A stretch of DNA of 64,000 nucleotides from 66-474 sp035606235 (GCA_035606235.1 DATNFU010000003.1:1-64000); one strand, 5' to 3'. Positions 52,401-62,064 are shown, counted from the first letter of the stretch. Program-made: numbers and translations. Notes: generated by a model from the sequence alone, not told the origin.

Positions 52401-54062
52401 ATGCGTGCGCGAACCCTGCTCCCCGCCCTGATCTGTCTGGCGCTGGCCCTGCCGGCAGCGGCACAGCAACAGGATGTGAGCCTGCCGGAACTGGGCAGCT
52501 CGGCGGCGGGGCTGATCTCCCCGCAAGAGGAGGAAGCCTACGGCGCCAGCATGTTGCGCGAGCTGCGCTCGATCAACCAGGTGCTGGACGATCCGCAGGT
52601 GGATGCTTACCTGCACGCGCTCGGCTACCGGCTGGTCGCGGCCAGTCCCGACCCCAAACAGCATTACACCTTTACCGTGTTGCGCGATCCGGAGATCAAC
52701 GCCTTCGCCGCGCCCGGCGGCTACATCTTCGTGAACTCCGGGCTGATCACCACCACCGCCAGCGAAAGCGAACTCGCCGCGGTAATCGCCCACGAGCTTG
52801 CGCATATCAGCCAGCATCACCTTGAACGCGCCTTCGAAGATGCCAAGAAGAAGGCGCCGCTGTACGCGCTGGCCACATTGGGCATGCTGATCGCCGCCGG
52901 CGGCTCCAGCCAGACAGCGGGTCCGGGCATCCTCACCGCCGGCATGGGCCTGATGCAACAGGAGCAGATCGACTTCACCCGCAAGGATGAGGCGGAAGCC
53001 GATCGCGTGGGCATCGGCACACTGGCGAAAGCGGATTTCGACCCGGACGCGATGGCGGATTTCTTCAACCGCATGGCACGCGCGTTGCGCCCCGGCGGCG
53101 GTGACGGCGGCGACTATTCCGGCGACGCGCCGCCGTTCCTGCAGACCCATCCGGTTACCAGCGAGCGCATCGCCGAGGCCAAGGCGCGCGCGCATGTGAT
53201 CGAGGAGCAGAGCCGCAATGCGCCGCGGCTCGCGTCCGCCGCGCCGGCGGACACTCTCAGCCTGCTGCCGTTCGTCAAGAACCCCGCCGCGCTGTTGAAC
53301 GCGCCACGCATGGCGCAAGATGGCGAGTATGCGTTGATCCGCGAACGCATCCGCGTGCTGTCCGCGCAGGATTTCAACGACATGGTGGCCTACTACGCGC
53401 GCAATCTCGCGCGTGGCGGCGATTTCGCCACGACCGCGCACCGTTACGGTTACGCACTGGCCTTGCAGCGCGCGGGGAACGCGCAGAAGGCGGTCGAGAT
53501 TCTCAGGCAACTGCTGACGGCGACGCCGGCCAGCAACACGCTGCAACTGGGTCTGGCCGACGCCGAACTCGCCGCCGGACATCGCGCCGACGCGTTGCGA
53601 CACTACGCCGCGTTGAGCGCGCAATCCCCGCACAATCCTGCGATTGCGCTGGGCTACGCGCAGGCGTTGCTGACCGACGGCAAGCCCGACAGCGCGCGAC
53701 TGGCGCAGGAACAACTGAAACCGCTGCTGGATGATGATTCGGAACCGGAGTTGTACCGCACCTACGGTCACGCAAGCCATCTCGCGGGCGACGACATCCG
53801 CGCCGGCGAAGCTTATGCCGATGCAACCTTCCTCTCTGGCCGGCCGCAAGACGCGCTCGGCCAATTGCAACGCTTGTCCGAACGCAAGGATCTGGATTAC
53901 TACGCGCGCGCGCGAATCGAAGCCACCATCGCGCAGATCACTCCGATCGCGCTGGAGATGCAGCGGCGCAACCTGCCGCAGGCCGGCGACAAGCCCGACA
54001 ATGGCGACGGCTCGCAGCTGGGGTTCCATGCCTGTGGCGGCGACGGCTGCACGCGTTTCTGA
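52401..54062 (+). CDS. bepA: M48 metalloprotease with TPR tail, BepA-type
   Basis: Periplasmic zinc protease and chaperone of 553 residues that acts in outer-membrane protein quality control (BepA/YfgC by family). The signal peptide is 1-22. The zinc site is HELAH at 131-135 with Glu197 in the following DEAEAD. The C-terminal half is TPR-like (ALALQRAGNAQKAVEILRQL and following). The gene carries MRARTLLPALICLALAL; upstream in-frame starts lack a signal peptide. Confidence 0.92.
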   Translation: MRARTLLPALICLALALPAAAQQQDVSLPELGSSAAGLISPQEEEAYGASMLRELRSINQVLDDPQVDAYLHALGYRLVAASPDPKQHYTFTVLRDPEINAFAAPGGYIFVNSGLITTTASESELAAVIAHELAHISQHHLERAFEDAKKKAPLYALATLGMLIAAGGSSQTAGPGILTAGMGLMQQEQIDFTRKDEAEADRVGIGTLAKADFDPDAMADFFNRMARALRPGGGDGGDYSGDAPPFLQTHPVTSERIAEAKARAHVIEEQSRNAPRLASAAPADTLSLLPFVKNPAALLNAPRMAQDGEYALIRERIRVLSAQDFNDMVAYYARNLARGGDFATTAHRYGYALALQRAGNAQKAVEILRQLLTATPASNTLQLGLADAELAAGHRADALRHYAALSAQSPHNPAIALGYAQALLTDGKPDSARLAQEQLKPLLDDDSEPELYRTYGHASHLAGDDIRAGEAYADATFLSGRPQDALGQLQRLSERKDLDYYARARIEATIAQITPIALEMQRRNLPQAGDKPDNGDGSQLGFHACGGDGCTRF

Positions 54063-54151
54063 GCGGGCCCGCGGACATTCAGCGCCGGGACTGCAAGGGA
54101 TCGCCGCGCTGCGTATGATGGGCACGCCTCGAATAGCCCCGCTTGCCCCTC

Positions 54152-54895
54152 ATGACCAAACTTTCGTTGCGACTTGGCGTCTTCGCCCTGCCCCTGCTGT
54201 TGATCGCCTCCACAGCATCGGCCGCGCCGCCCGCCCCGGCTGCAAGTTCCGCGAACGCGCCCGCCGCTGTCGCGCATCCGCAGGTGAAGTTGCACACCAC
54301 GATGGGCGACATCACCATCGAACTGTTTCCCGACAAAGCGCCACGCACGGTCGCCAATTTCCTGCAATACGTGCAAAACGATTTCTACGCGGGCACGGTA
54401 TTCCATCGCGTGATTCCCGGTTTTCTGGTGCAGGGTGGCCTGTACACGCGGCAACTGACGGCCAAGCGCACGCGGCCGCCGATTGCCGATGAAGCCAACA
54501 ATGGTCTGTCCAATCTGCGCGGCACCGTCGCCGCCGCGCGCGGGCCGGACCCGGATTCCGCCACCGCGCAATTCTTCTTCAACATCGTGGACAACCCGCG
54601 CCTGGATTATGTGGGTAACCAGAGCGGCATGACATGGGGCTACGCGGTATTCGGCAAGGTCGTGGACGGCATGGACGTGGTGGACAAGATGGACGCCCTC
54701 CCGACCGGTCCGCAGGGCCCGTTCGTCGGCGACGTGCCGAGGCCGCTGCCGGTGATCGAAAGCGTCAAAGTGATCGGCGAAGCCGCGCAACCGACCGCCG
54801 AACCCGTGTCGCCGACGGCGGGACAGATCCCGGTTTCAGCGCCGGCGAAAAAGGCGAAGAAGAACGCCAAACCCGCAGCGCCAGTGAAACATTAG
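54152..54895 (+). CDS. periplasmic cyclophilin-type peptidyl-prolyl isomerase
   Basis: A protein of 247 residues with a signal peptide (about 1-25, ending ASA), an Ala/Pro-rich linker, a cyclophilin domain (TTMGDITIELFPDKAPRTV; VFHRVIPGFLVQGG; ATAQFFFNIVDN) and a Lys/Ala-rich tail KKAKKNAKPAAPVKH. It corresponds to PpiA, with additional tails. Its stop overlaps the lpxH GTG by one base. Confidence 0.92.
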   Translation: MTKLSLRLGVFALPLLLIASTASAAPPAPAASSANAPAAVAHPQVKLHTTMGDITIELFPDKAPRTVANFLQYVQNDFYAGTVFHRVIPGFLVQGGLYTRQLTAKRTRPPIADEANNGLSNLRGTVAAARGPDPDSATAQFFFNIVDNPRLDYVGNQSGMTWGYAVFGKVVDGMDVVDKMDALPTGPQGPFVGDVPRPLPVIESVKVIGEAAQPTAEPVSPTAGQIPVSAPAKKAKKNAKPAAPVKH

Positions 54896-55617
54896 TGGCG
54901 ACGATCTTCATCTCTGATCTGCACCTCGATGCGGAGCGGCCGCACATCGTCGAATTGTTCGAACAATTTGTGCGCGGCGAAGCGCGCCAGGCCGACGCGC
55001 TGTACATCCTGGGCGATCTGTTCGAGGCCTACATCGGTGATGACGACGATGCGCCGTTGCCCGCGCGCGTTGCGGGCGCGCTGAAAGCGCTGAGCGAATC
55101 CGGCGTGCCGGTGCATTTCATCGCTGGCAATCGCGATTTCCTGCTCGGCGAGGATTACGCGTCCCGCGCGGGGATGACGCTGCTGGACGACGGCACGGTG
55201 GTGGATCTCCACGGCACCCCGACCCTGCTGCTGCACGGCGATACCCTGTGCACCGACGATCCCGCGTACCAGACATTCCGTGCCCAGGTACGCGACCCGG
55301 TCTGGCAGCGGATGTTTCTCTCGCAGTCACTCGGCGCTCGGCGTGCGTTCGCGGCCAAGGCGCGCGATGCCAGCCGCACGCACACCTCACGGGCCGACTT
55401 GGCGATCATGGATGTCAATCAGACGGCGGTTGAACGCGCGCTCCTGAAGGCTGGCGTGAAGCGAATGATCCACGGCCACACCCACCGCCCCGCAATCCAC
55501 CACTTCAAGTTGAACGGTGCGGACGCGCAACGGATCGTGCTGGGCGACTGGTATAGCCAAGGCTCGTTGCTGCAGTTGGATGGGCGCGATGCGGCATTGC
55601 GCGATCCGCAACCATGA
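54895..55617 (+). CDS. lpxH: UDP-2,3-diacylglucosamine diphosphatase LpxH
   Basis: Calcineurin-like metallophosphatase of 240 residues that makes lipid X in lipid A synthesis. Metal-binding motifs are SDLHLD, GDLFEAYIGDD, GNRDFLLG, LLHGDTL and HGHTHRP. The start is GTG at 54895 (TAGTG overlap with the cyclophilin gene), and ppi-lpxH is the usual order. Confidence 0.96.
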   Translation: MATIFISDLHLDAERPHIVELFEQFVRGEARQADALYILGDLFEAYIGDDDDAPLPARVAGALKALSESGVPVHFIAGNRDFLLGEDYASRAGMTLLDDGTVVDLHGTPTLLLHGDTLCTDDPAYQTFRAQVRDPVWQRMFLSQSLGARRAFAAKARDASRTHTSRADLAIMDVNQTAVERALLKAGVKRMIHGHTHRPAIHHFKLNGADAQRIVLGDWYSQGSLLQLDGRDAALRDPQP

Positions 55618-55642
55618 GATCCAATCCGAACGAGGTCGCACG

Positions 55643-55942
55643 ATGAAATATTTTCTGTTCCGGCTGATCCCGCCACGGCCGACTTTCCTGGCCGACATCA
55701 CGCCTGCCGAGCGGCAGTTGATGCAGGCCCACGCGGCATACTGGCGCGATCAGATGGCGCAAGGGCGCGTCGCGGCGTTTGGTCCGGTGGCCGACCCAGC
55801 CGGTCCCTATGGCATCGGCGTGCTCACGCTGGAGGACGACGTACCGCCGCACGCTCTCGCCGCGGCCGATCCGACCATCCAGGCGGATGCCGGATTCCGT
55901 TTTGAAATTCACGCGATGCCCAGCCTGGTGATCAGGGGCTGA
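55643..55942 (+). CDS. YciI-like (YCII-related domain) protein
   Basis: A small ferredoxin-like-fold protein of 99 residues. The pattern MKYFLFRLIPPRPTFL and MQAHAAYWRDQMAQGRVAAF with conserved His fits the YCII family, whose roles are mostly unknown. It begins 25 bases after lpxH and is convergent with radA. Confidence 0.82.
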   Translation: MKYFLFRLIPPRPTFLADITPAERQLMQAHAAYWRDQMAQGRVAAFGPVADPAGPYGIGVLTLEDDVPPHALAAADPTIQADAGFRFEIHAMPSLVIRG

Positions 55943-55982
55943 CGAACCCGTTGCCGCACCGTGTGCCCGCGCAACCGGCGGA

Positions 55983-57365
55983 TCAGGCATTGACAGCGCT
56001 GATCGCGTCGCCCAGCCGCTCCACCGCGATCACTTCCAGTTCGCCGATGCGCGACTTCTTCGGTGCATTCGCCTTCGGCACGATTGCGCGCCGGAAGCCA
56101 TGCTGGGCGGCTTCCTTCAGGCGCTCCTCGCCGTTGGGCACCGGGCGGATTTCGCCGGACAGGCCCACCTCGCCGAAGGTCACGGTTTTTTCCGGCAGCG
56201 GCTTGTCGCGAAAACTCGACAACACCGCCAGCAGTACCGGAAGATCGGCCGCCGTCTCCTGCACGCGGATGCCGCCGACCACATTGACGAACACATCCTG
56301 GTCGTACACCGCCGCACCCCCATGACGATGCAGCACCGCCAGCAACATCGCCAGGCGATTCTGTTCCAGCCCCAACGCGACGCGGCGCGGATTGCCGAGT
56401 GAGGATTGATCCACCAGCGCCTGCACCTCGACCAGCAACGGCCGGGTGCCTTCACGCGTCACCATCACCGCGCTGCCGGAAGTCGGCCCGGTGTGCGCGG
56501 AAAGAAAAATCGCGGACGGATTCGGTACTTCGCGCAGACCCTTGTCGCCCATCGCGAACACACCCAGCTCGTTGACTGCGCCGAAGCGGTTCTTGAACGC
56601 GCGCAGCACGCGGAAACGCGAACCGATCTCGCCCTCGAAATACAACACCGCATCCACCATGTGTTCGAGCACGCGCGGGCCGGCGATGCCGCCTTCCTTG
56701 GTGACGTGCCCGACCAGGAACACGCAGGTGCCGGTCTCCTTGGCGAAACGCACCAGCCGCGCGGCCGATTCGCGCACCTGCGACACCGACCCGGGTGCCG
56801 CAGGCAGCGATTCCGTCCAGATCGTCTGGATCGAATCGATCACCAGCACGCGCGGGCGTTCGGCAACGGTCTGTTCGAGCACACGTTCGACGCAGGTTTC
56901 CGCCAGCGCGCGCAAGGGTTCGAGTGCGATGCCAAGCCTGCGCCCGCGCGCAGCGACCTGGGCCAGGGATTCCTCGCCGGTCACGTACAGGCCCGGCAGC
57001 GACGTGCCGAGCGCGCCCAGCGTCTGCAACAACAAGGTGGATTTGCCGATGCCCGGATCGCCACCGACCAGCACCACCGAGCCCTCCACCAAGCCGCCGC
57101 CCAGCACGCGATCCAGTTCGCCGATGCCGGTGGCGTGGCGCAGTTCGGCATCTCCCGCGACGGTCGCCAGCGGCTGCACGCGCGGCGCATCCACGCCGGC
57201 GTAGCCGGCGCCGCGGGTGTTCACCGCTGCGCCTGCGGCTTTCGCCGGCTGCACGATGAACGCGCTCAGCGTGTTCCATGCGCCGCACTCTGCGCACTGG
57301 CCCTGCCACTTGCTGTGCTCGGCGCCGCAATCGGCGCAGACGTAGGCGGTCTTGGCTTTGGGCAT
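55983..57365 (-). CDS. radA: DNA repair protein RadA
   Basis: RecA-like branch-migration ATPase of 460 residues. The zinc finger CADC...CAEC uses Cys10, 13, 24 and 27. Walker A GGDPGIGKST is at 101-110, the RadA motif KNRFGAVNELGVF is present, and a C-terminal Lon-like domain follows (FGEVGLSGEIRPV). It starts three bases after alr. Confidence 0.97.
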   Translation of the reverse strand: MPKAKTAYVCADCGAEHSKWQGQCAECGAWNTLSAFIVQPAKAAGAAVNTRGAGYAGVDAPRVQPLATVAGDAELRHATGIGELDRVLGGGLVEGSVVLVGGDPGIGKSTLLLQTLGALGTSLPGLYVTGEESLAQVAARGRRLGIALEPLRALAETCVERVLEQTVAERPRVLVIDSIQTIWTESLPAAPGSVSQVRESAARLVRFAKETGTCVFLVGHVTKEGGIAGPRVLEHMVDAVLYFEGEIGSRFRVLRAFKNRFGAVNELGVFAMGDKGLREVPNPSAIFLSAHTGPTSGSAVMVTREGTRPLLVEVQALVDQSSLGNPRRVALGLEQNRLAMLLAVLHRHGGAAVYDQDVFVNVVGGIRVQETAADLPVLLAVLSSFRDKPLPEKTVTFGEVGLSGEIRPVPNGEERLKEAAQHGFRRAIVPKANAPKKSRIGELEVIAVERLGDAISAVNA

Positions 57366-57368
57366 GGG

Positions 57369-58445
57369 CTAATCCTCGGCGAACAACACGCGCCGCGTCA
57401 CGCCGCATGTCAGCTCATACGAGATCGTACCGGCATGTCGCGCGACGATTTCGACCGGAAGCTGCGGCCCCCACAACGTGACCACGTCACCGACGCGCGC
57501 GTTCGGCGCGTTGCGCAAGTCCAGCGTGATCAAGTCCATCGAGACGCGGCCGATGATCGCGGCGCGCGCATCGTGGACCAGCACCGGCGTGCCGGAAGGC
57601 GCGCTGCGCGGATAACCGTCGCCGTAACCGATCGCGGCAATACCGACGTTCATGTCGTCGGTGCACTCGTACATGGAACCGTAGCCGATGCGCTCGCCGC
57701 GCTGGATGCGGTTGATCGCGATCAGCCGCGTCGAGAGCGTCATCGCCGGCGCAAAACCGAAATCCGCCCCAACCTTGTCCGGCGCGACCGATAATCCATA
57801 CAGCAGCCCGCCCACCCGCACCCAATCACCGCGCGCACGTGGCCAGCCGAGCAATCCGGCGGAATTGGACAGCGCGCGTTCGCCGGCAATATCTCGCGTG
57901 GCGTTTTCGAAATTCTCGATCTGCCTCGCGGTCATCGCATTATCGAATTCTTCCGAGGACGCGAAGTGCGTCATCAGCGCGATGTCCCGATCAACGGAGG
58001 GCATCGCACGCAGGCGCGCATGCAGTTCGGACGCGCGCATCGCAGGAAATCCCAGTCGATGCATGCCGGTGTCGAGCTTCAGCCAGACGCGCAATGCTGG
58101 TGCGCCGCGTTCGGCGGCGAGCATCTCCAACTGCGAATCGTGATGGATCACCGCCTCCAGGTTCAGCCGCCGCATCTCGGCGAGATCGCTGGCCGCATCC
58201 GGCCCGCTCAGCACCACGATGCGGTTGCGATGCCCGGCTGCGCGCAGGCGCAGCCCATCGGCGATGGAGGCAACGCCGAAGGCATCGGCATCGGTCAGTG
58301 CACGCGCGCAGCGTTCCAGACCGTGGCCGTAGGCATCGGCCTTCACCACCGCCATCACTTTCGCGTTTCCGGCAAGCGCGCGGATACGCGCGAGATTCGC
58401 GCGCAGTGCGTCGAGGTGGATCGTGGCAATGGCGGTTCTGCTCAT
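57369..58445 (-). CDS. alr: alanine racemase
   Basis: PLP enzyme of 358 residues that makes D-alanine for peptidoglycan. The PLP Lys35 is in AVVKADAYGHG; the second catalytic Tyr is in RIGYGSMYE. DnaB-Alr-RadA is a common order in this group. Confidence 0.96.
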   Translation of the reverse strand: MSRTAIATIHLDALRANLARIRALAGNAKVMAVVKADAYGHGLERCARALTDADAFGVASIADGLRLRAAGHRNRIVVLSGPDAASDLAEMRRLNLEAVIHHDSQLEMLAAERGAPALRVWLKLDTGMHRLGFPAMRASELHARLRAMPSVDRDIALMTHFASSEEFDNAMTARQIENFENATRDIAGERALSNSAGLLGWPRARGDWVRVGGLLYGLSVAPDKVGADFGFAPAMTLSTRLIAINRIQRGERIGYGSMYECTDDMNVGIAAIGYGDGYPRSAPSGTPVLVHDARAAIIGRVSMDLITLDLRNAPNARVGDVVTLWGPQLPVEIVARHAGTISYELTCGVTRRVLFAED

Positions 58446-58575
58446 GCCAGCGACCGGTCGGGACGACGGAAGTCGGCTGATGCCGGTGAGGGCAATCTTG
58501 CCGAGCGACCGAACTGCAATGGCGCGTCAACGCCCAATGCTGCTCCGGCCCCAGATTCCCGGTCCTCGCCTCCCA

Positions 58576-59982
58576 TCATTCCAGCCGCCCCACGTACGAC
58601 TCCGGCGCGTAATTCTCGAATTTGGTGTACTGGCCGAGGAAGGTGAGTTTGACGGTATCAATCGGGCCGTTGCGCTGCTTGCCGATGATGATCTCGGCGA
58701 TGCCCTTGTTCGGCGTCTCCTTGTCGTAGACCTCTTCGCGATAGATGAAGAGGATCAAGTCGGCATCCTGCTCGATCGCGCCGGATTCGCGCAAGTCGCT
58801 CATCACCGGGCGCTTGTCGTTGCGCTGTTCCAGCGCGCGGTTCAACTGCGACAGCGCGATCACCGGCACCTTCAGCTCCTTGGCGAGGGCTTTCAGGTTG
58901 CGCGATATTTCTGAAATTTCGGTGGCGCGGTTCTCCTTGTTGCCGGGCACCTGCATCAATTGCAGGTAATCGATCACGATCATGCCGAGGCCGTGTTCGC
59001 GCGCCATGCGCCGCGCGCGCGAACGCAACTCGCCGGGCGACAGCGCCGGCGTGTCGTCAATGAAGATTTTGGATTCCGACAGCAACGCGGTCGCCTGGGT
59101 AACCCGCGGCCAATCCTCTTCGGCGAGGTCGCCGGTGCGCAGGTGCTGCTGGTTGATGCGGCCGAGCGAGGAAATCAACCGGAACGCGAGTTGTGAAGAC
59201 GACATTTCCATCGAGAAGATCAACACCGGCTTCTTGGCGCGCAACGCGACCGTCTCGGCAAGATTCATGGCCAGCGCGGTCTTGCCCATCGACGGCCGCG
59301 CGGCAATGATCACCAGATCCTCGGGTTGCAGGCCGGCGGTGAGATTGTCGAGATCGGTAAAGCCGGTCGGCAGGCCGGTGATCTGGCCACGGTTGGCATA
59401 GCGCTGCTGCAATAGCTGCATCGCGTCGCGCAACGCATCGCGCATCGGCGCGTACTGCTTGCGCCCGCGCGCGCCGGCCTCGGCGATCTGAAACACGCGC
59501 TGCTCGGCGATCTCGAGAATTTCCGGTGTGGTGCGGCCTTCCGGATGGAAGCTGTCGCCAACAATATCGCTGCCGGCTTCGATCAACTGCCGCAAGACGG
59601 ACTTGTCGCGCACGATGTCGGCATACGCGGCGACGTTGGCCGCGCTCGGCGTGGCGTTGGCCAGTTCCGCCAGATAGGCCGCGCCGCCGACGCTGTCGGA
59701 AAGCGCGTTGCGTTCGAACCATTCGCCCAGCGTCACCGCGTCGAAAGGCTTGCTCTGCGCCGACAATTCGCCGATCGCGCGAAAAATAAGCTTGTGTTCG
59801 CGGCGATAGAAGTCATCCTCGCGCACGCGCCCGGCGATGTCGTCCCAGGCGCGCGGCAACAGCATCAGACCGCCGAGCACCGACTGTTCCGCCTCGATCG
59901 AATGCGGCGGCACCCGCAGCGTATCCACGCGCGCGGTCGGTTTGCGGTCGGGCAGGACGGCGCTCATTTGCTCTGATGACAT
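58576..59982 (-). CDS. dnaB: replicative DNA helicase DnaB
   Basis: Hexameric 5'-3' helicase of 468 residues at the replication fork. The N-terminal domain (PPHSIEAEQSVLGGLML) is followed by the RecA-like domain with Walker A ARPSMGKTALAMN and the DnaB motif LIVIDYLQLM-type MIVIDYLQLMQ. No intein is seen. An ATG five codons downstream is an alternative start. Confidence 0.97.
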   Translation of the reverse strand: MSSEQMSAVLPDRKPTARVDTLRVPPHSIEAEQSVLGGLMLLPRAWDDIAGRVREDDFYRREHKLIFRAIGELSAQSKPFDAVTLGEWFERNALSDSVGGAAYLAELANATPSAANVAAYADIVRDKSVLRQLIEAGSDIVGDSFHPEGRTTPEILEIAEQRVFQIAEAGARGRKQYAPMRDALRDAMQLLQQRYANRGQITGLPTGFTDLDNLTAGLQPEDLVIIAARPSMGKTALAMNLAETVALRAKKPVLIFSMEMSSSQLAFRLISSLGRINQQHLRTGDLAEEDWPRVTQATALLSESKIFIDDTPALSPGELRSRARRMAREHGLGMIVIDYLQLMQVPGNKENRATEISEISRNLKALAKELKVPVIALSQLNRALEQRNDKRPVMSDLRESGAIEQDADLILFIYREEVYDKETPNKGIAEIIIGKQRNGPIDTVKLTFLGQYTKFENYAPESYVGRLE

Positions 59983-60118
59983 TCCATAATTCTGGAACTC
60001 TCATCTTCAGCAACTGCATCTCAAATGTCGAGACGTCAGCCTGTGCCACGGCTGTGGGTACGCTGTAGATAAGTTGTGCGGAGTTTGTGGAGAACCCTCG
60101 AAGCTCATCCTCTGTCGG

Positions 60119-60390
60119 CGTGCAGGCCATGGACTGCCGTGTCGAAGTGAGCTTTGCGCGCTGTCGCGATGCCGCAGCGATGATGCCGATTGCGCGAGCA
60201 AGGCGCGACTGTTTGAGCACAGGGATGTGCGAGTTCGCGCCGGCGCGCGCGCGGCAAGGAGCAAGGGCAGTCGAGCCGACCCGAAGTCGGCGAGACCATC
60301 GCGTCCAGCGCGAATGGCTTTTGGTTACTTTCCCCGAAAGGAAAGTAACCCGCGCCGTGGGACGGCACGGAAAAAGACATGGACGTCGCA
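60119..60390. repeat. large dispersed repeat with the palindrome GGTTACTTTCC...GGAAAGTAACC
   Basis: The core hairpin GGTTACTTTCC-ccgaaa-GGAAAGTAACC is at 60322-60349. Around it are GC-rich stretches of a type often misannotated as small genes in Xanthomonadales. It dominates the 564-base gap between dnaB and rplI; 59983-60118 shows nothing else and no gene is supported in the gap. Confidence 0.6.
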
Positions 60391-60477
60391 TCCAAATTTG
60401 CGGGAGTGCTCGCAAGTGTTCCCTCACCCTGCCAACTGCCTTCTCTCTCCAGCAAGCGGGAGAGGGGAATAGGAAAA

Positions 60478-60504
60478 CGGGCGCCTTGCGGCGCCCGTTC
60501 CATT
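60478..60504 (-). terminator. intrinsic terminator of rpsF-rpsR-rplI
   Basis: On the minus strand AACGGGCGCC-gcaa-GGCGCCCGTT followed by TTTCC, about 45 bases past the rplI stop. Confidence 0.8.
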
Positions 60505-60546
60505 CCATGCGGTTGCGTGTGCCGACAAACGCGGCACCGCGCAAAC

Positions 60547-60996
60547 TTATTCTTCCGCGATCACTTTCACCTTCACCGTACCCTGCACGTCCGCGTGCAG
60601 CGAAATCTGCACTTCGTACTCGCCGAGATTGCGCAGCGGCCCTTCGCCCAGGATCACCTCGCTCTTCTCGAGCTCGAGCCCTTGGCTGGTGAAGGCTTCC
60701 GCGATTTCGCGCGGGCCGACCGAGCCATACAGCTTGCCTTCGGGACTGGCGTTGGCGCGAATCGTGGTCTCGGCGCCTTCGAATTTCCCGGCGCGCGCCT
60801 GTGCCGCACCCAGCAGTTCGTTGGACTTGGTTTCGTACTCGGCGCGACGTTGCTCGAATTGCTCGAGATTGGCCTTGGTAGCCGGCACAGCCTTGCCGCG
60901 CGGCACCAGATAATTGCGGCCGTAACCGGGCTTGACCTTGACCTTGTCGCCCAGGCCGCCCAGGTTCTTCACTTTTTCCAGCAGGATGAGTTCCAT
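60547..60996 (-). CDS. rplI: 50S ribosomal protein L9
   Basis: Ribosomal protein of 149 residues. MELILLEKVKNLGGLGDKV and VKPGYGRNYLVPRGKA are diagnostic; a long helix links the two domains. The gap to rpsR (60997-61141) shows no gene. Confidence 0.98.
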   Translation of the reverse strand: MELILLEKVKNLGGLGDKVKVKPGYGRNYLVPRGKAVPATKANLEQFEQRRAEYETKSNELLGAAQARAGKFEGAETTIRANASPEGKLYGSVGPREIAEAFTSQGLELEKSEVILGEGPLRNLGEYEVQISLHADVQGTVKVKVIAEE

Positions 60997-61141
60997 CTTG
61001 TTCTCCGATTCGTTAGCGCCGGAACAAATCCGACGCAGCCAATGGGTGTCCGAATTGCACGGATTGCATAAATCCGCTTACCTCACCGCGGACGCGCGAC
61101 CCGCCGAATGAATCAGCCGAGCGCGAGCCCTGCGGCGATGC

Positions 61142-61372
61142 CTAAACGAAATGGTTGTCGCTGTACGGCAGCAAGGCCAGGAAGCGCGCGCGCTGCACCG
61201 CATCCGACAATTGGCGCTGATAACGCGCTTTGGTGCCGGTGATGCGGCTGGGCACGATCTTGCCGGTCTCGGTGACGTACTGGCGCAGGACGTTCAAGTC
61301 CTTGTAGTCGATCTGCTTCACGCCTTCGGCGGTGAAGCGGCAGAATTTCTTGCGGCGAAAGAATTTGGACAT
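61142..61372 (-). CDS. rpsR: 30S ribosomal protein S18
   Basis: Ribosomal protein of 76 residues that pairs with S6. FFRRKKFCRFTAEGVKQIDY and the C-terminal RITGTKARYQRQL are signatures. It follows rpsF after 27 bases. Confidence 0.98.
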   Translation of the reverse strand: MSKFFRRKKFCRFTAEGVKQIDYKDLNVLRQYVTETGKIVPSRITGTKARYQRQLSDAVQRARFLALLPYSDNHFV

Positions 61373-61399
61373 GATCGTATCTCCGGATTCGATGGGCTC

Positions 61400-61807
61400 T
61401 TATGCGGCTTCGTCGCGATCGTTGCGATCGCCGCCGAATCCGCCGAATCCACCCTCGTCATCGTGCCGACGCGGCTTCTCGTCCTTGTCCTTCGCCTTCA
61501 TGATCGGCGAGGGCTCGGTGTCGGCGGCATCCATCTTCACGACCAGATGGCGCAGGACCGCATCGTTGAAGCGGAAGCCCGACACCAGCTCTTCGAGCGC
61601 CTTGGGCCCGCACTCGATATTGAGCAGCGCGTAATGTGCCTTGGCCAGATGCTGGATCGGGTAGGCGAGCTGACGGCGACCCCAGTCCTCGACGCGATGC
61701 ACCTTGCCGCCGTCTGCCTCGACCAGCGCTTTGTAGCGCTCGATCATGGCTGGCACCTGCTCGCTCTGGTCCGGATGGACCAGGAACACGACTTCATAAT
61801 GACGCAT
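61400..61807 (-). CDS. rpsF: 30S ribosomal protein S6
   Basis: Ribosomal protein of 135 residues. MRHYEVVFLVHPDQSEQVP is the usual start, and the domain ends near 95 with RHLVVKMD. The C-terminal tail is long and charged (KAKDKDEKPRRHDDEG). First gene of the operon rpsF-rpsR-rplI. Confidence 0.98.
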   Translation of the reverse strand: MRHYEVVFLVHPDQSEQVPAMIERYKALVEADGGKVHRVEDWGRRQLAYPIQHLAKAHYALLNIECGPKALEELVSGFRFNDAVLRHLVVKMDAADTEPSPIMKAKDKDEKPRRHDDEGGFGGFGGDRNDRDEAA

Positions 61808-61916
61808 GGTATTTCCTCACGGGTATCGCCGCAGTCGATGCCGCGGCGGGCAGCCTCCCGACCGGAAACCGGCGGTGAGGCAAGGGTCTTCAACCGCACG
61901 AATCGCGGGCGAAAGA
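61808..61916 (-). promoter_or_regulatory. rpsF leader, possible S6:S18 autoregulatory RNA
   Basis: The leader between the promoter and rpsF is about 108 bases. On the minus strand it contains CGCCGC-ggcatcgact-GCGGCG, a hairpin close to the start, followed by GATACCCGTGAGGAAA with the Shine-Dalgarno. Leaders of rpsF in many bacteria bind S6:S18; whether this one has the required fold was not tested. Confidence 0.3.
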
Positions 61917-61922
61917 GGCGGG

Positions 61923-61951
61923 ATTGTAAGGGCGATGCAGCCGCGAAGCAA
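61923..61951 (-). promoter_or_regulatory. sigma-70-like promoter of rpsF-rpsR-rplI
   Basis: On the minus strand TTGCTT (61951-61946) and TACAAT (61928-61923) are 17 bases apart. Confidence 0.7.
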
Positions 61952-62064
61952 CCAAGCAGGGCAACTGACGAGTGTTGGGCGCCGAACGAAGCGCTCCGCT
62001 GTGGCCGGGCGCTCCGCCACCCTTCGCCCGTTGCTGTTGCACCCTCGTCTTCGCCTTTGAGGCC

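Noticed and set aside
52386..54125. Minus-strand open frame of 579 codons opposite the BepA-type gene
   Set aside because: Shadow frame; the opposite strand has a signal peptide, HELAH site and TPR tail.
60007..60503. Small open frames between dnaB and rplI
   Set aside because: They lie in a dispersed GC-rich repeat with a palindrome, exist in several frames at once and have no ribosome binding site or family pattern.
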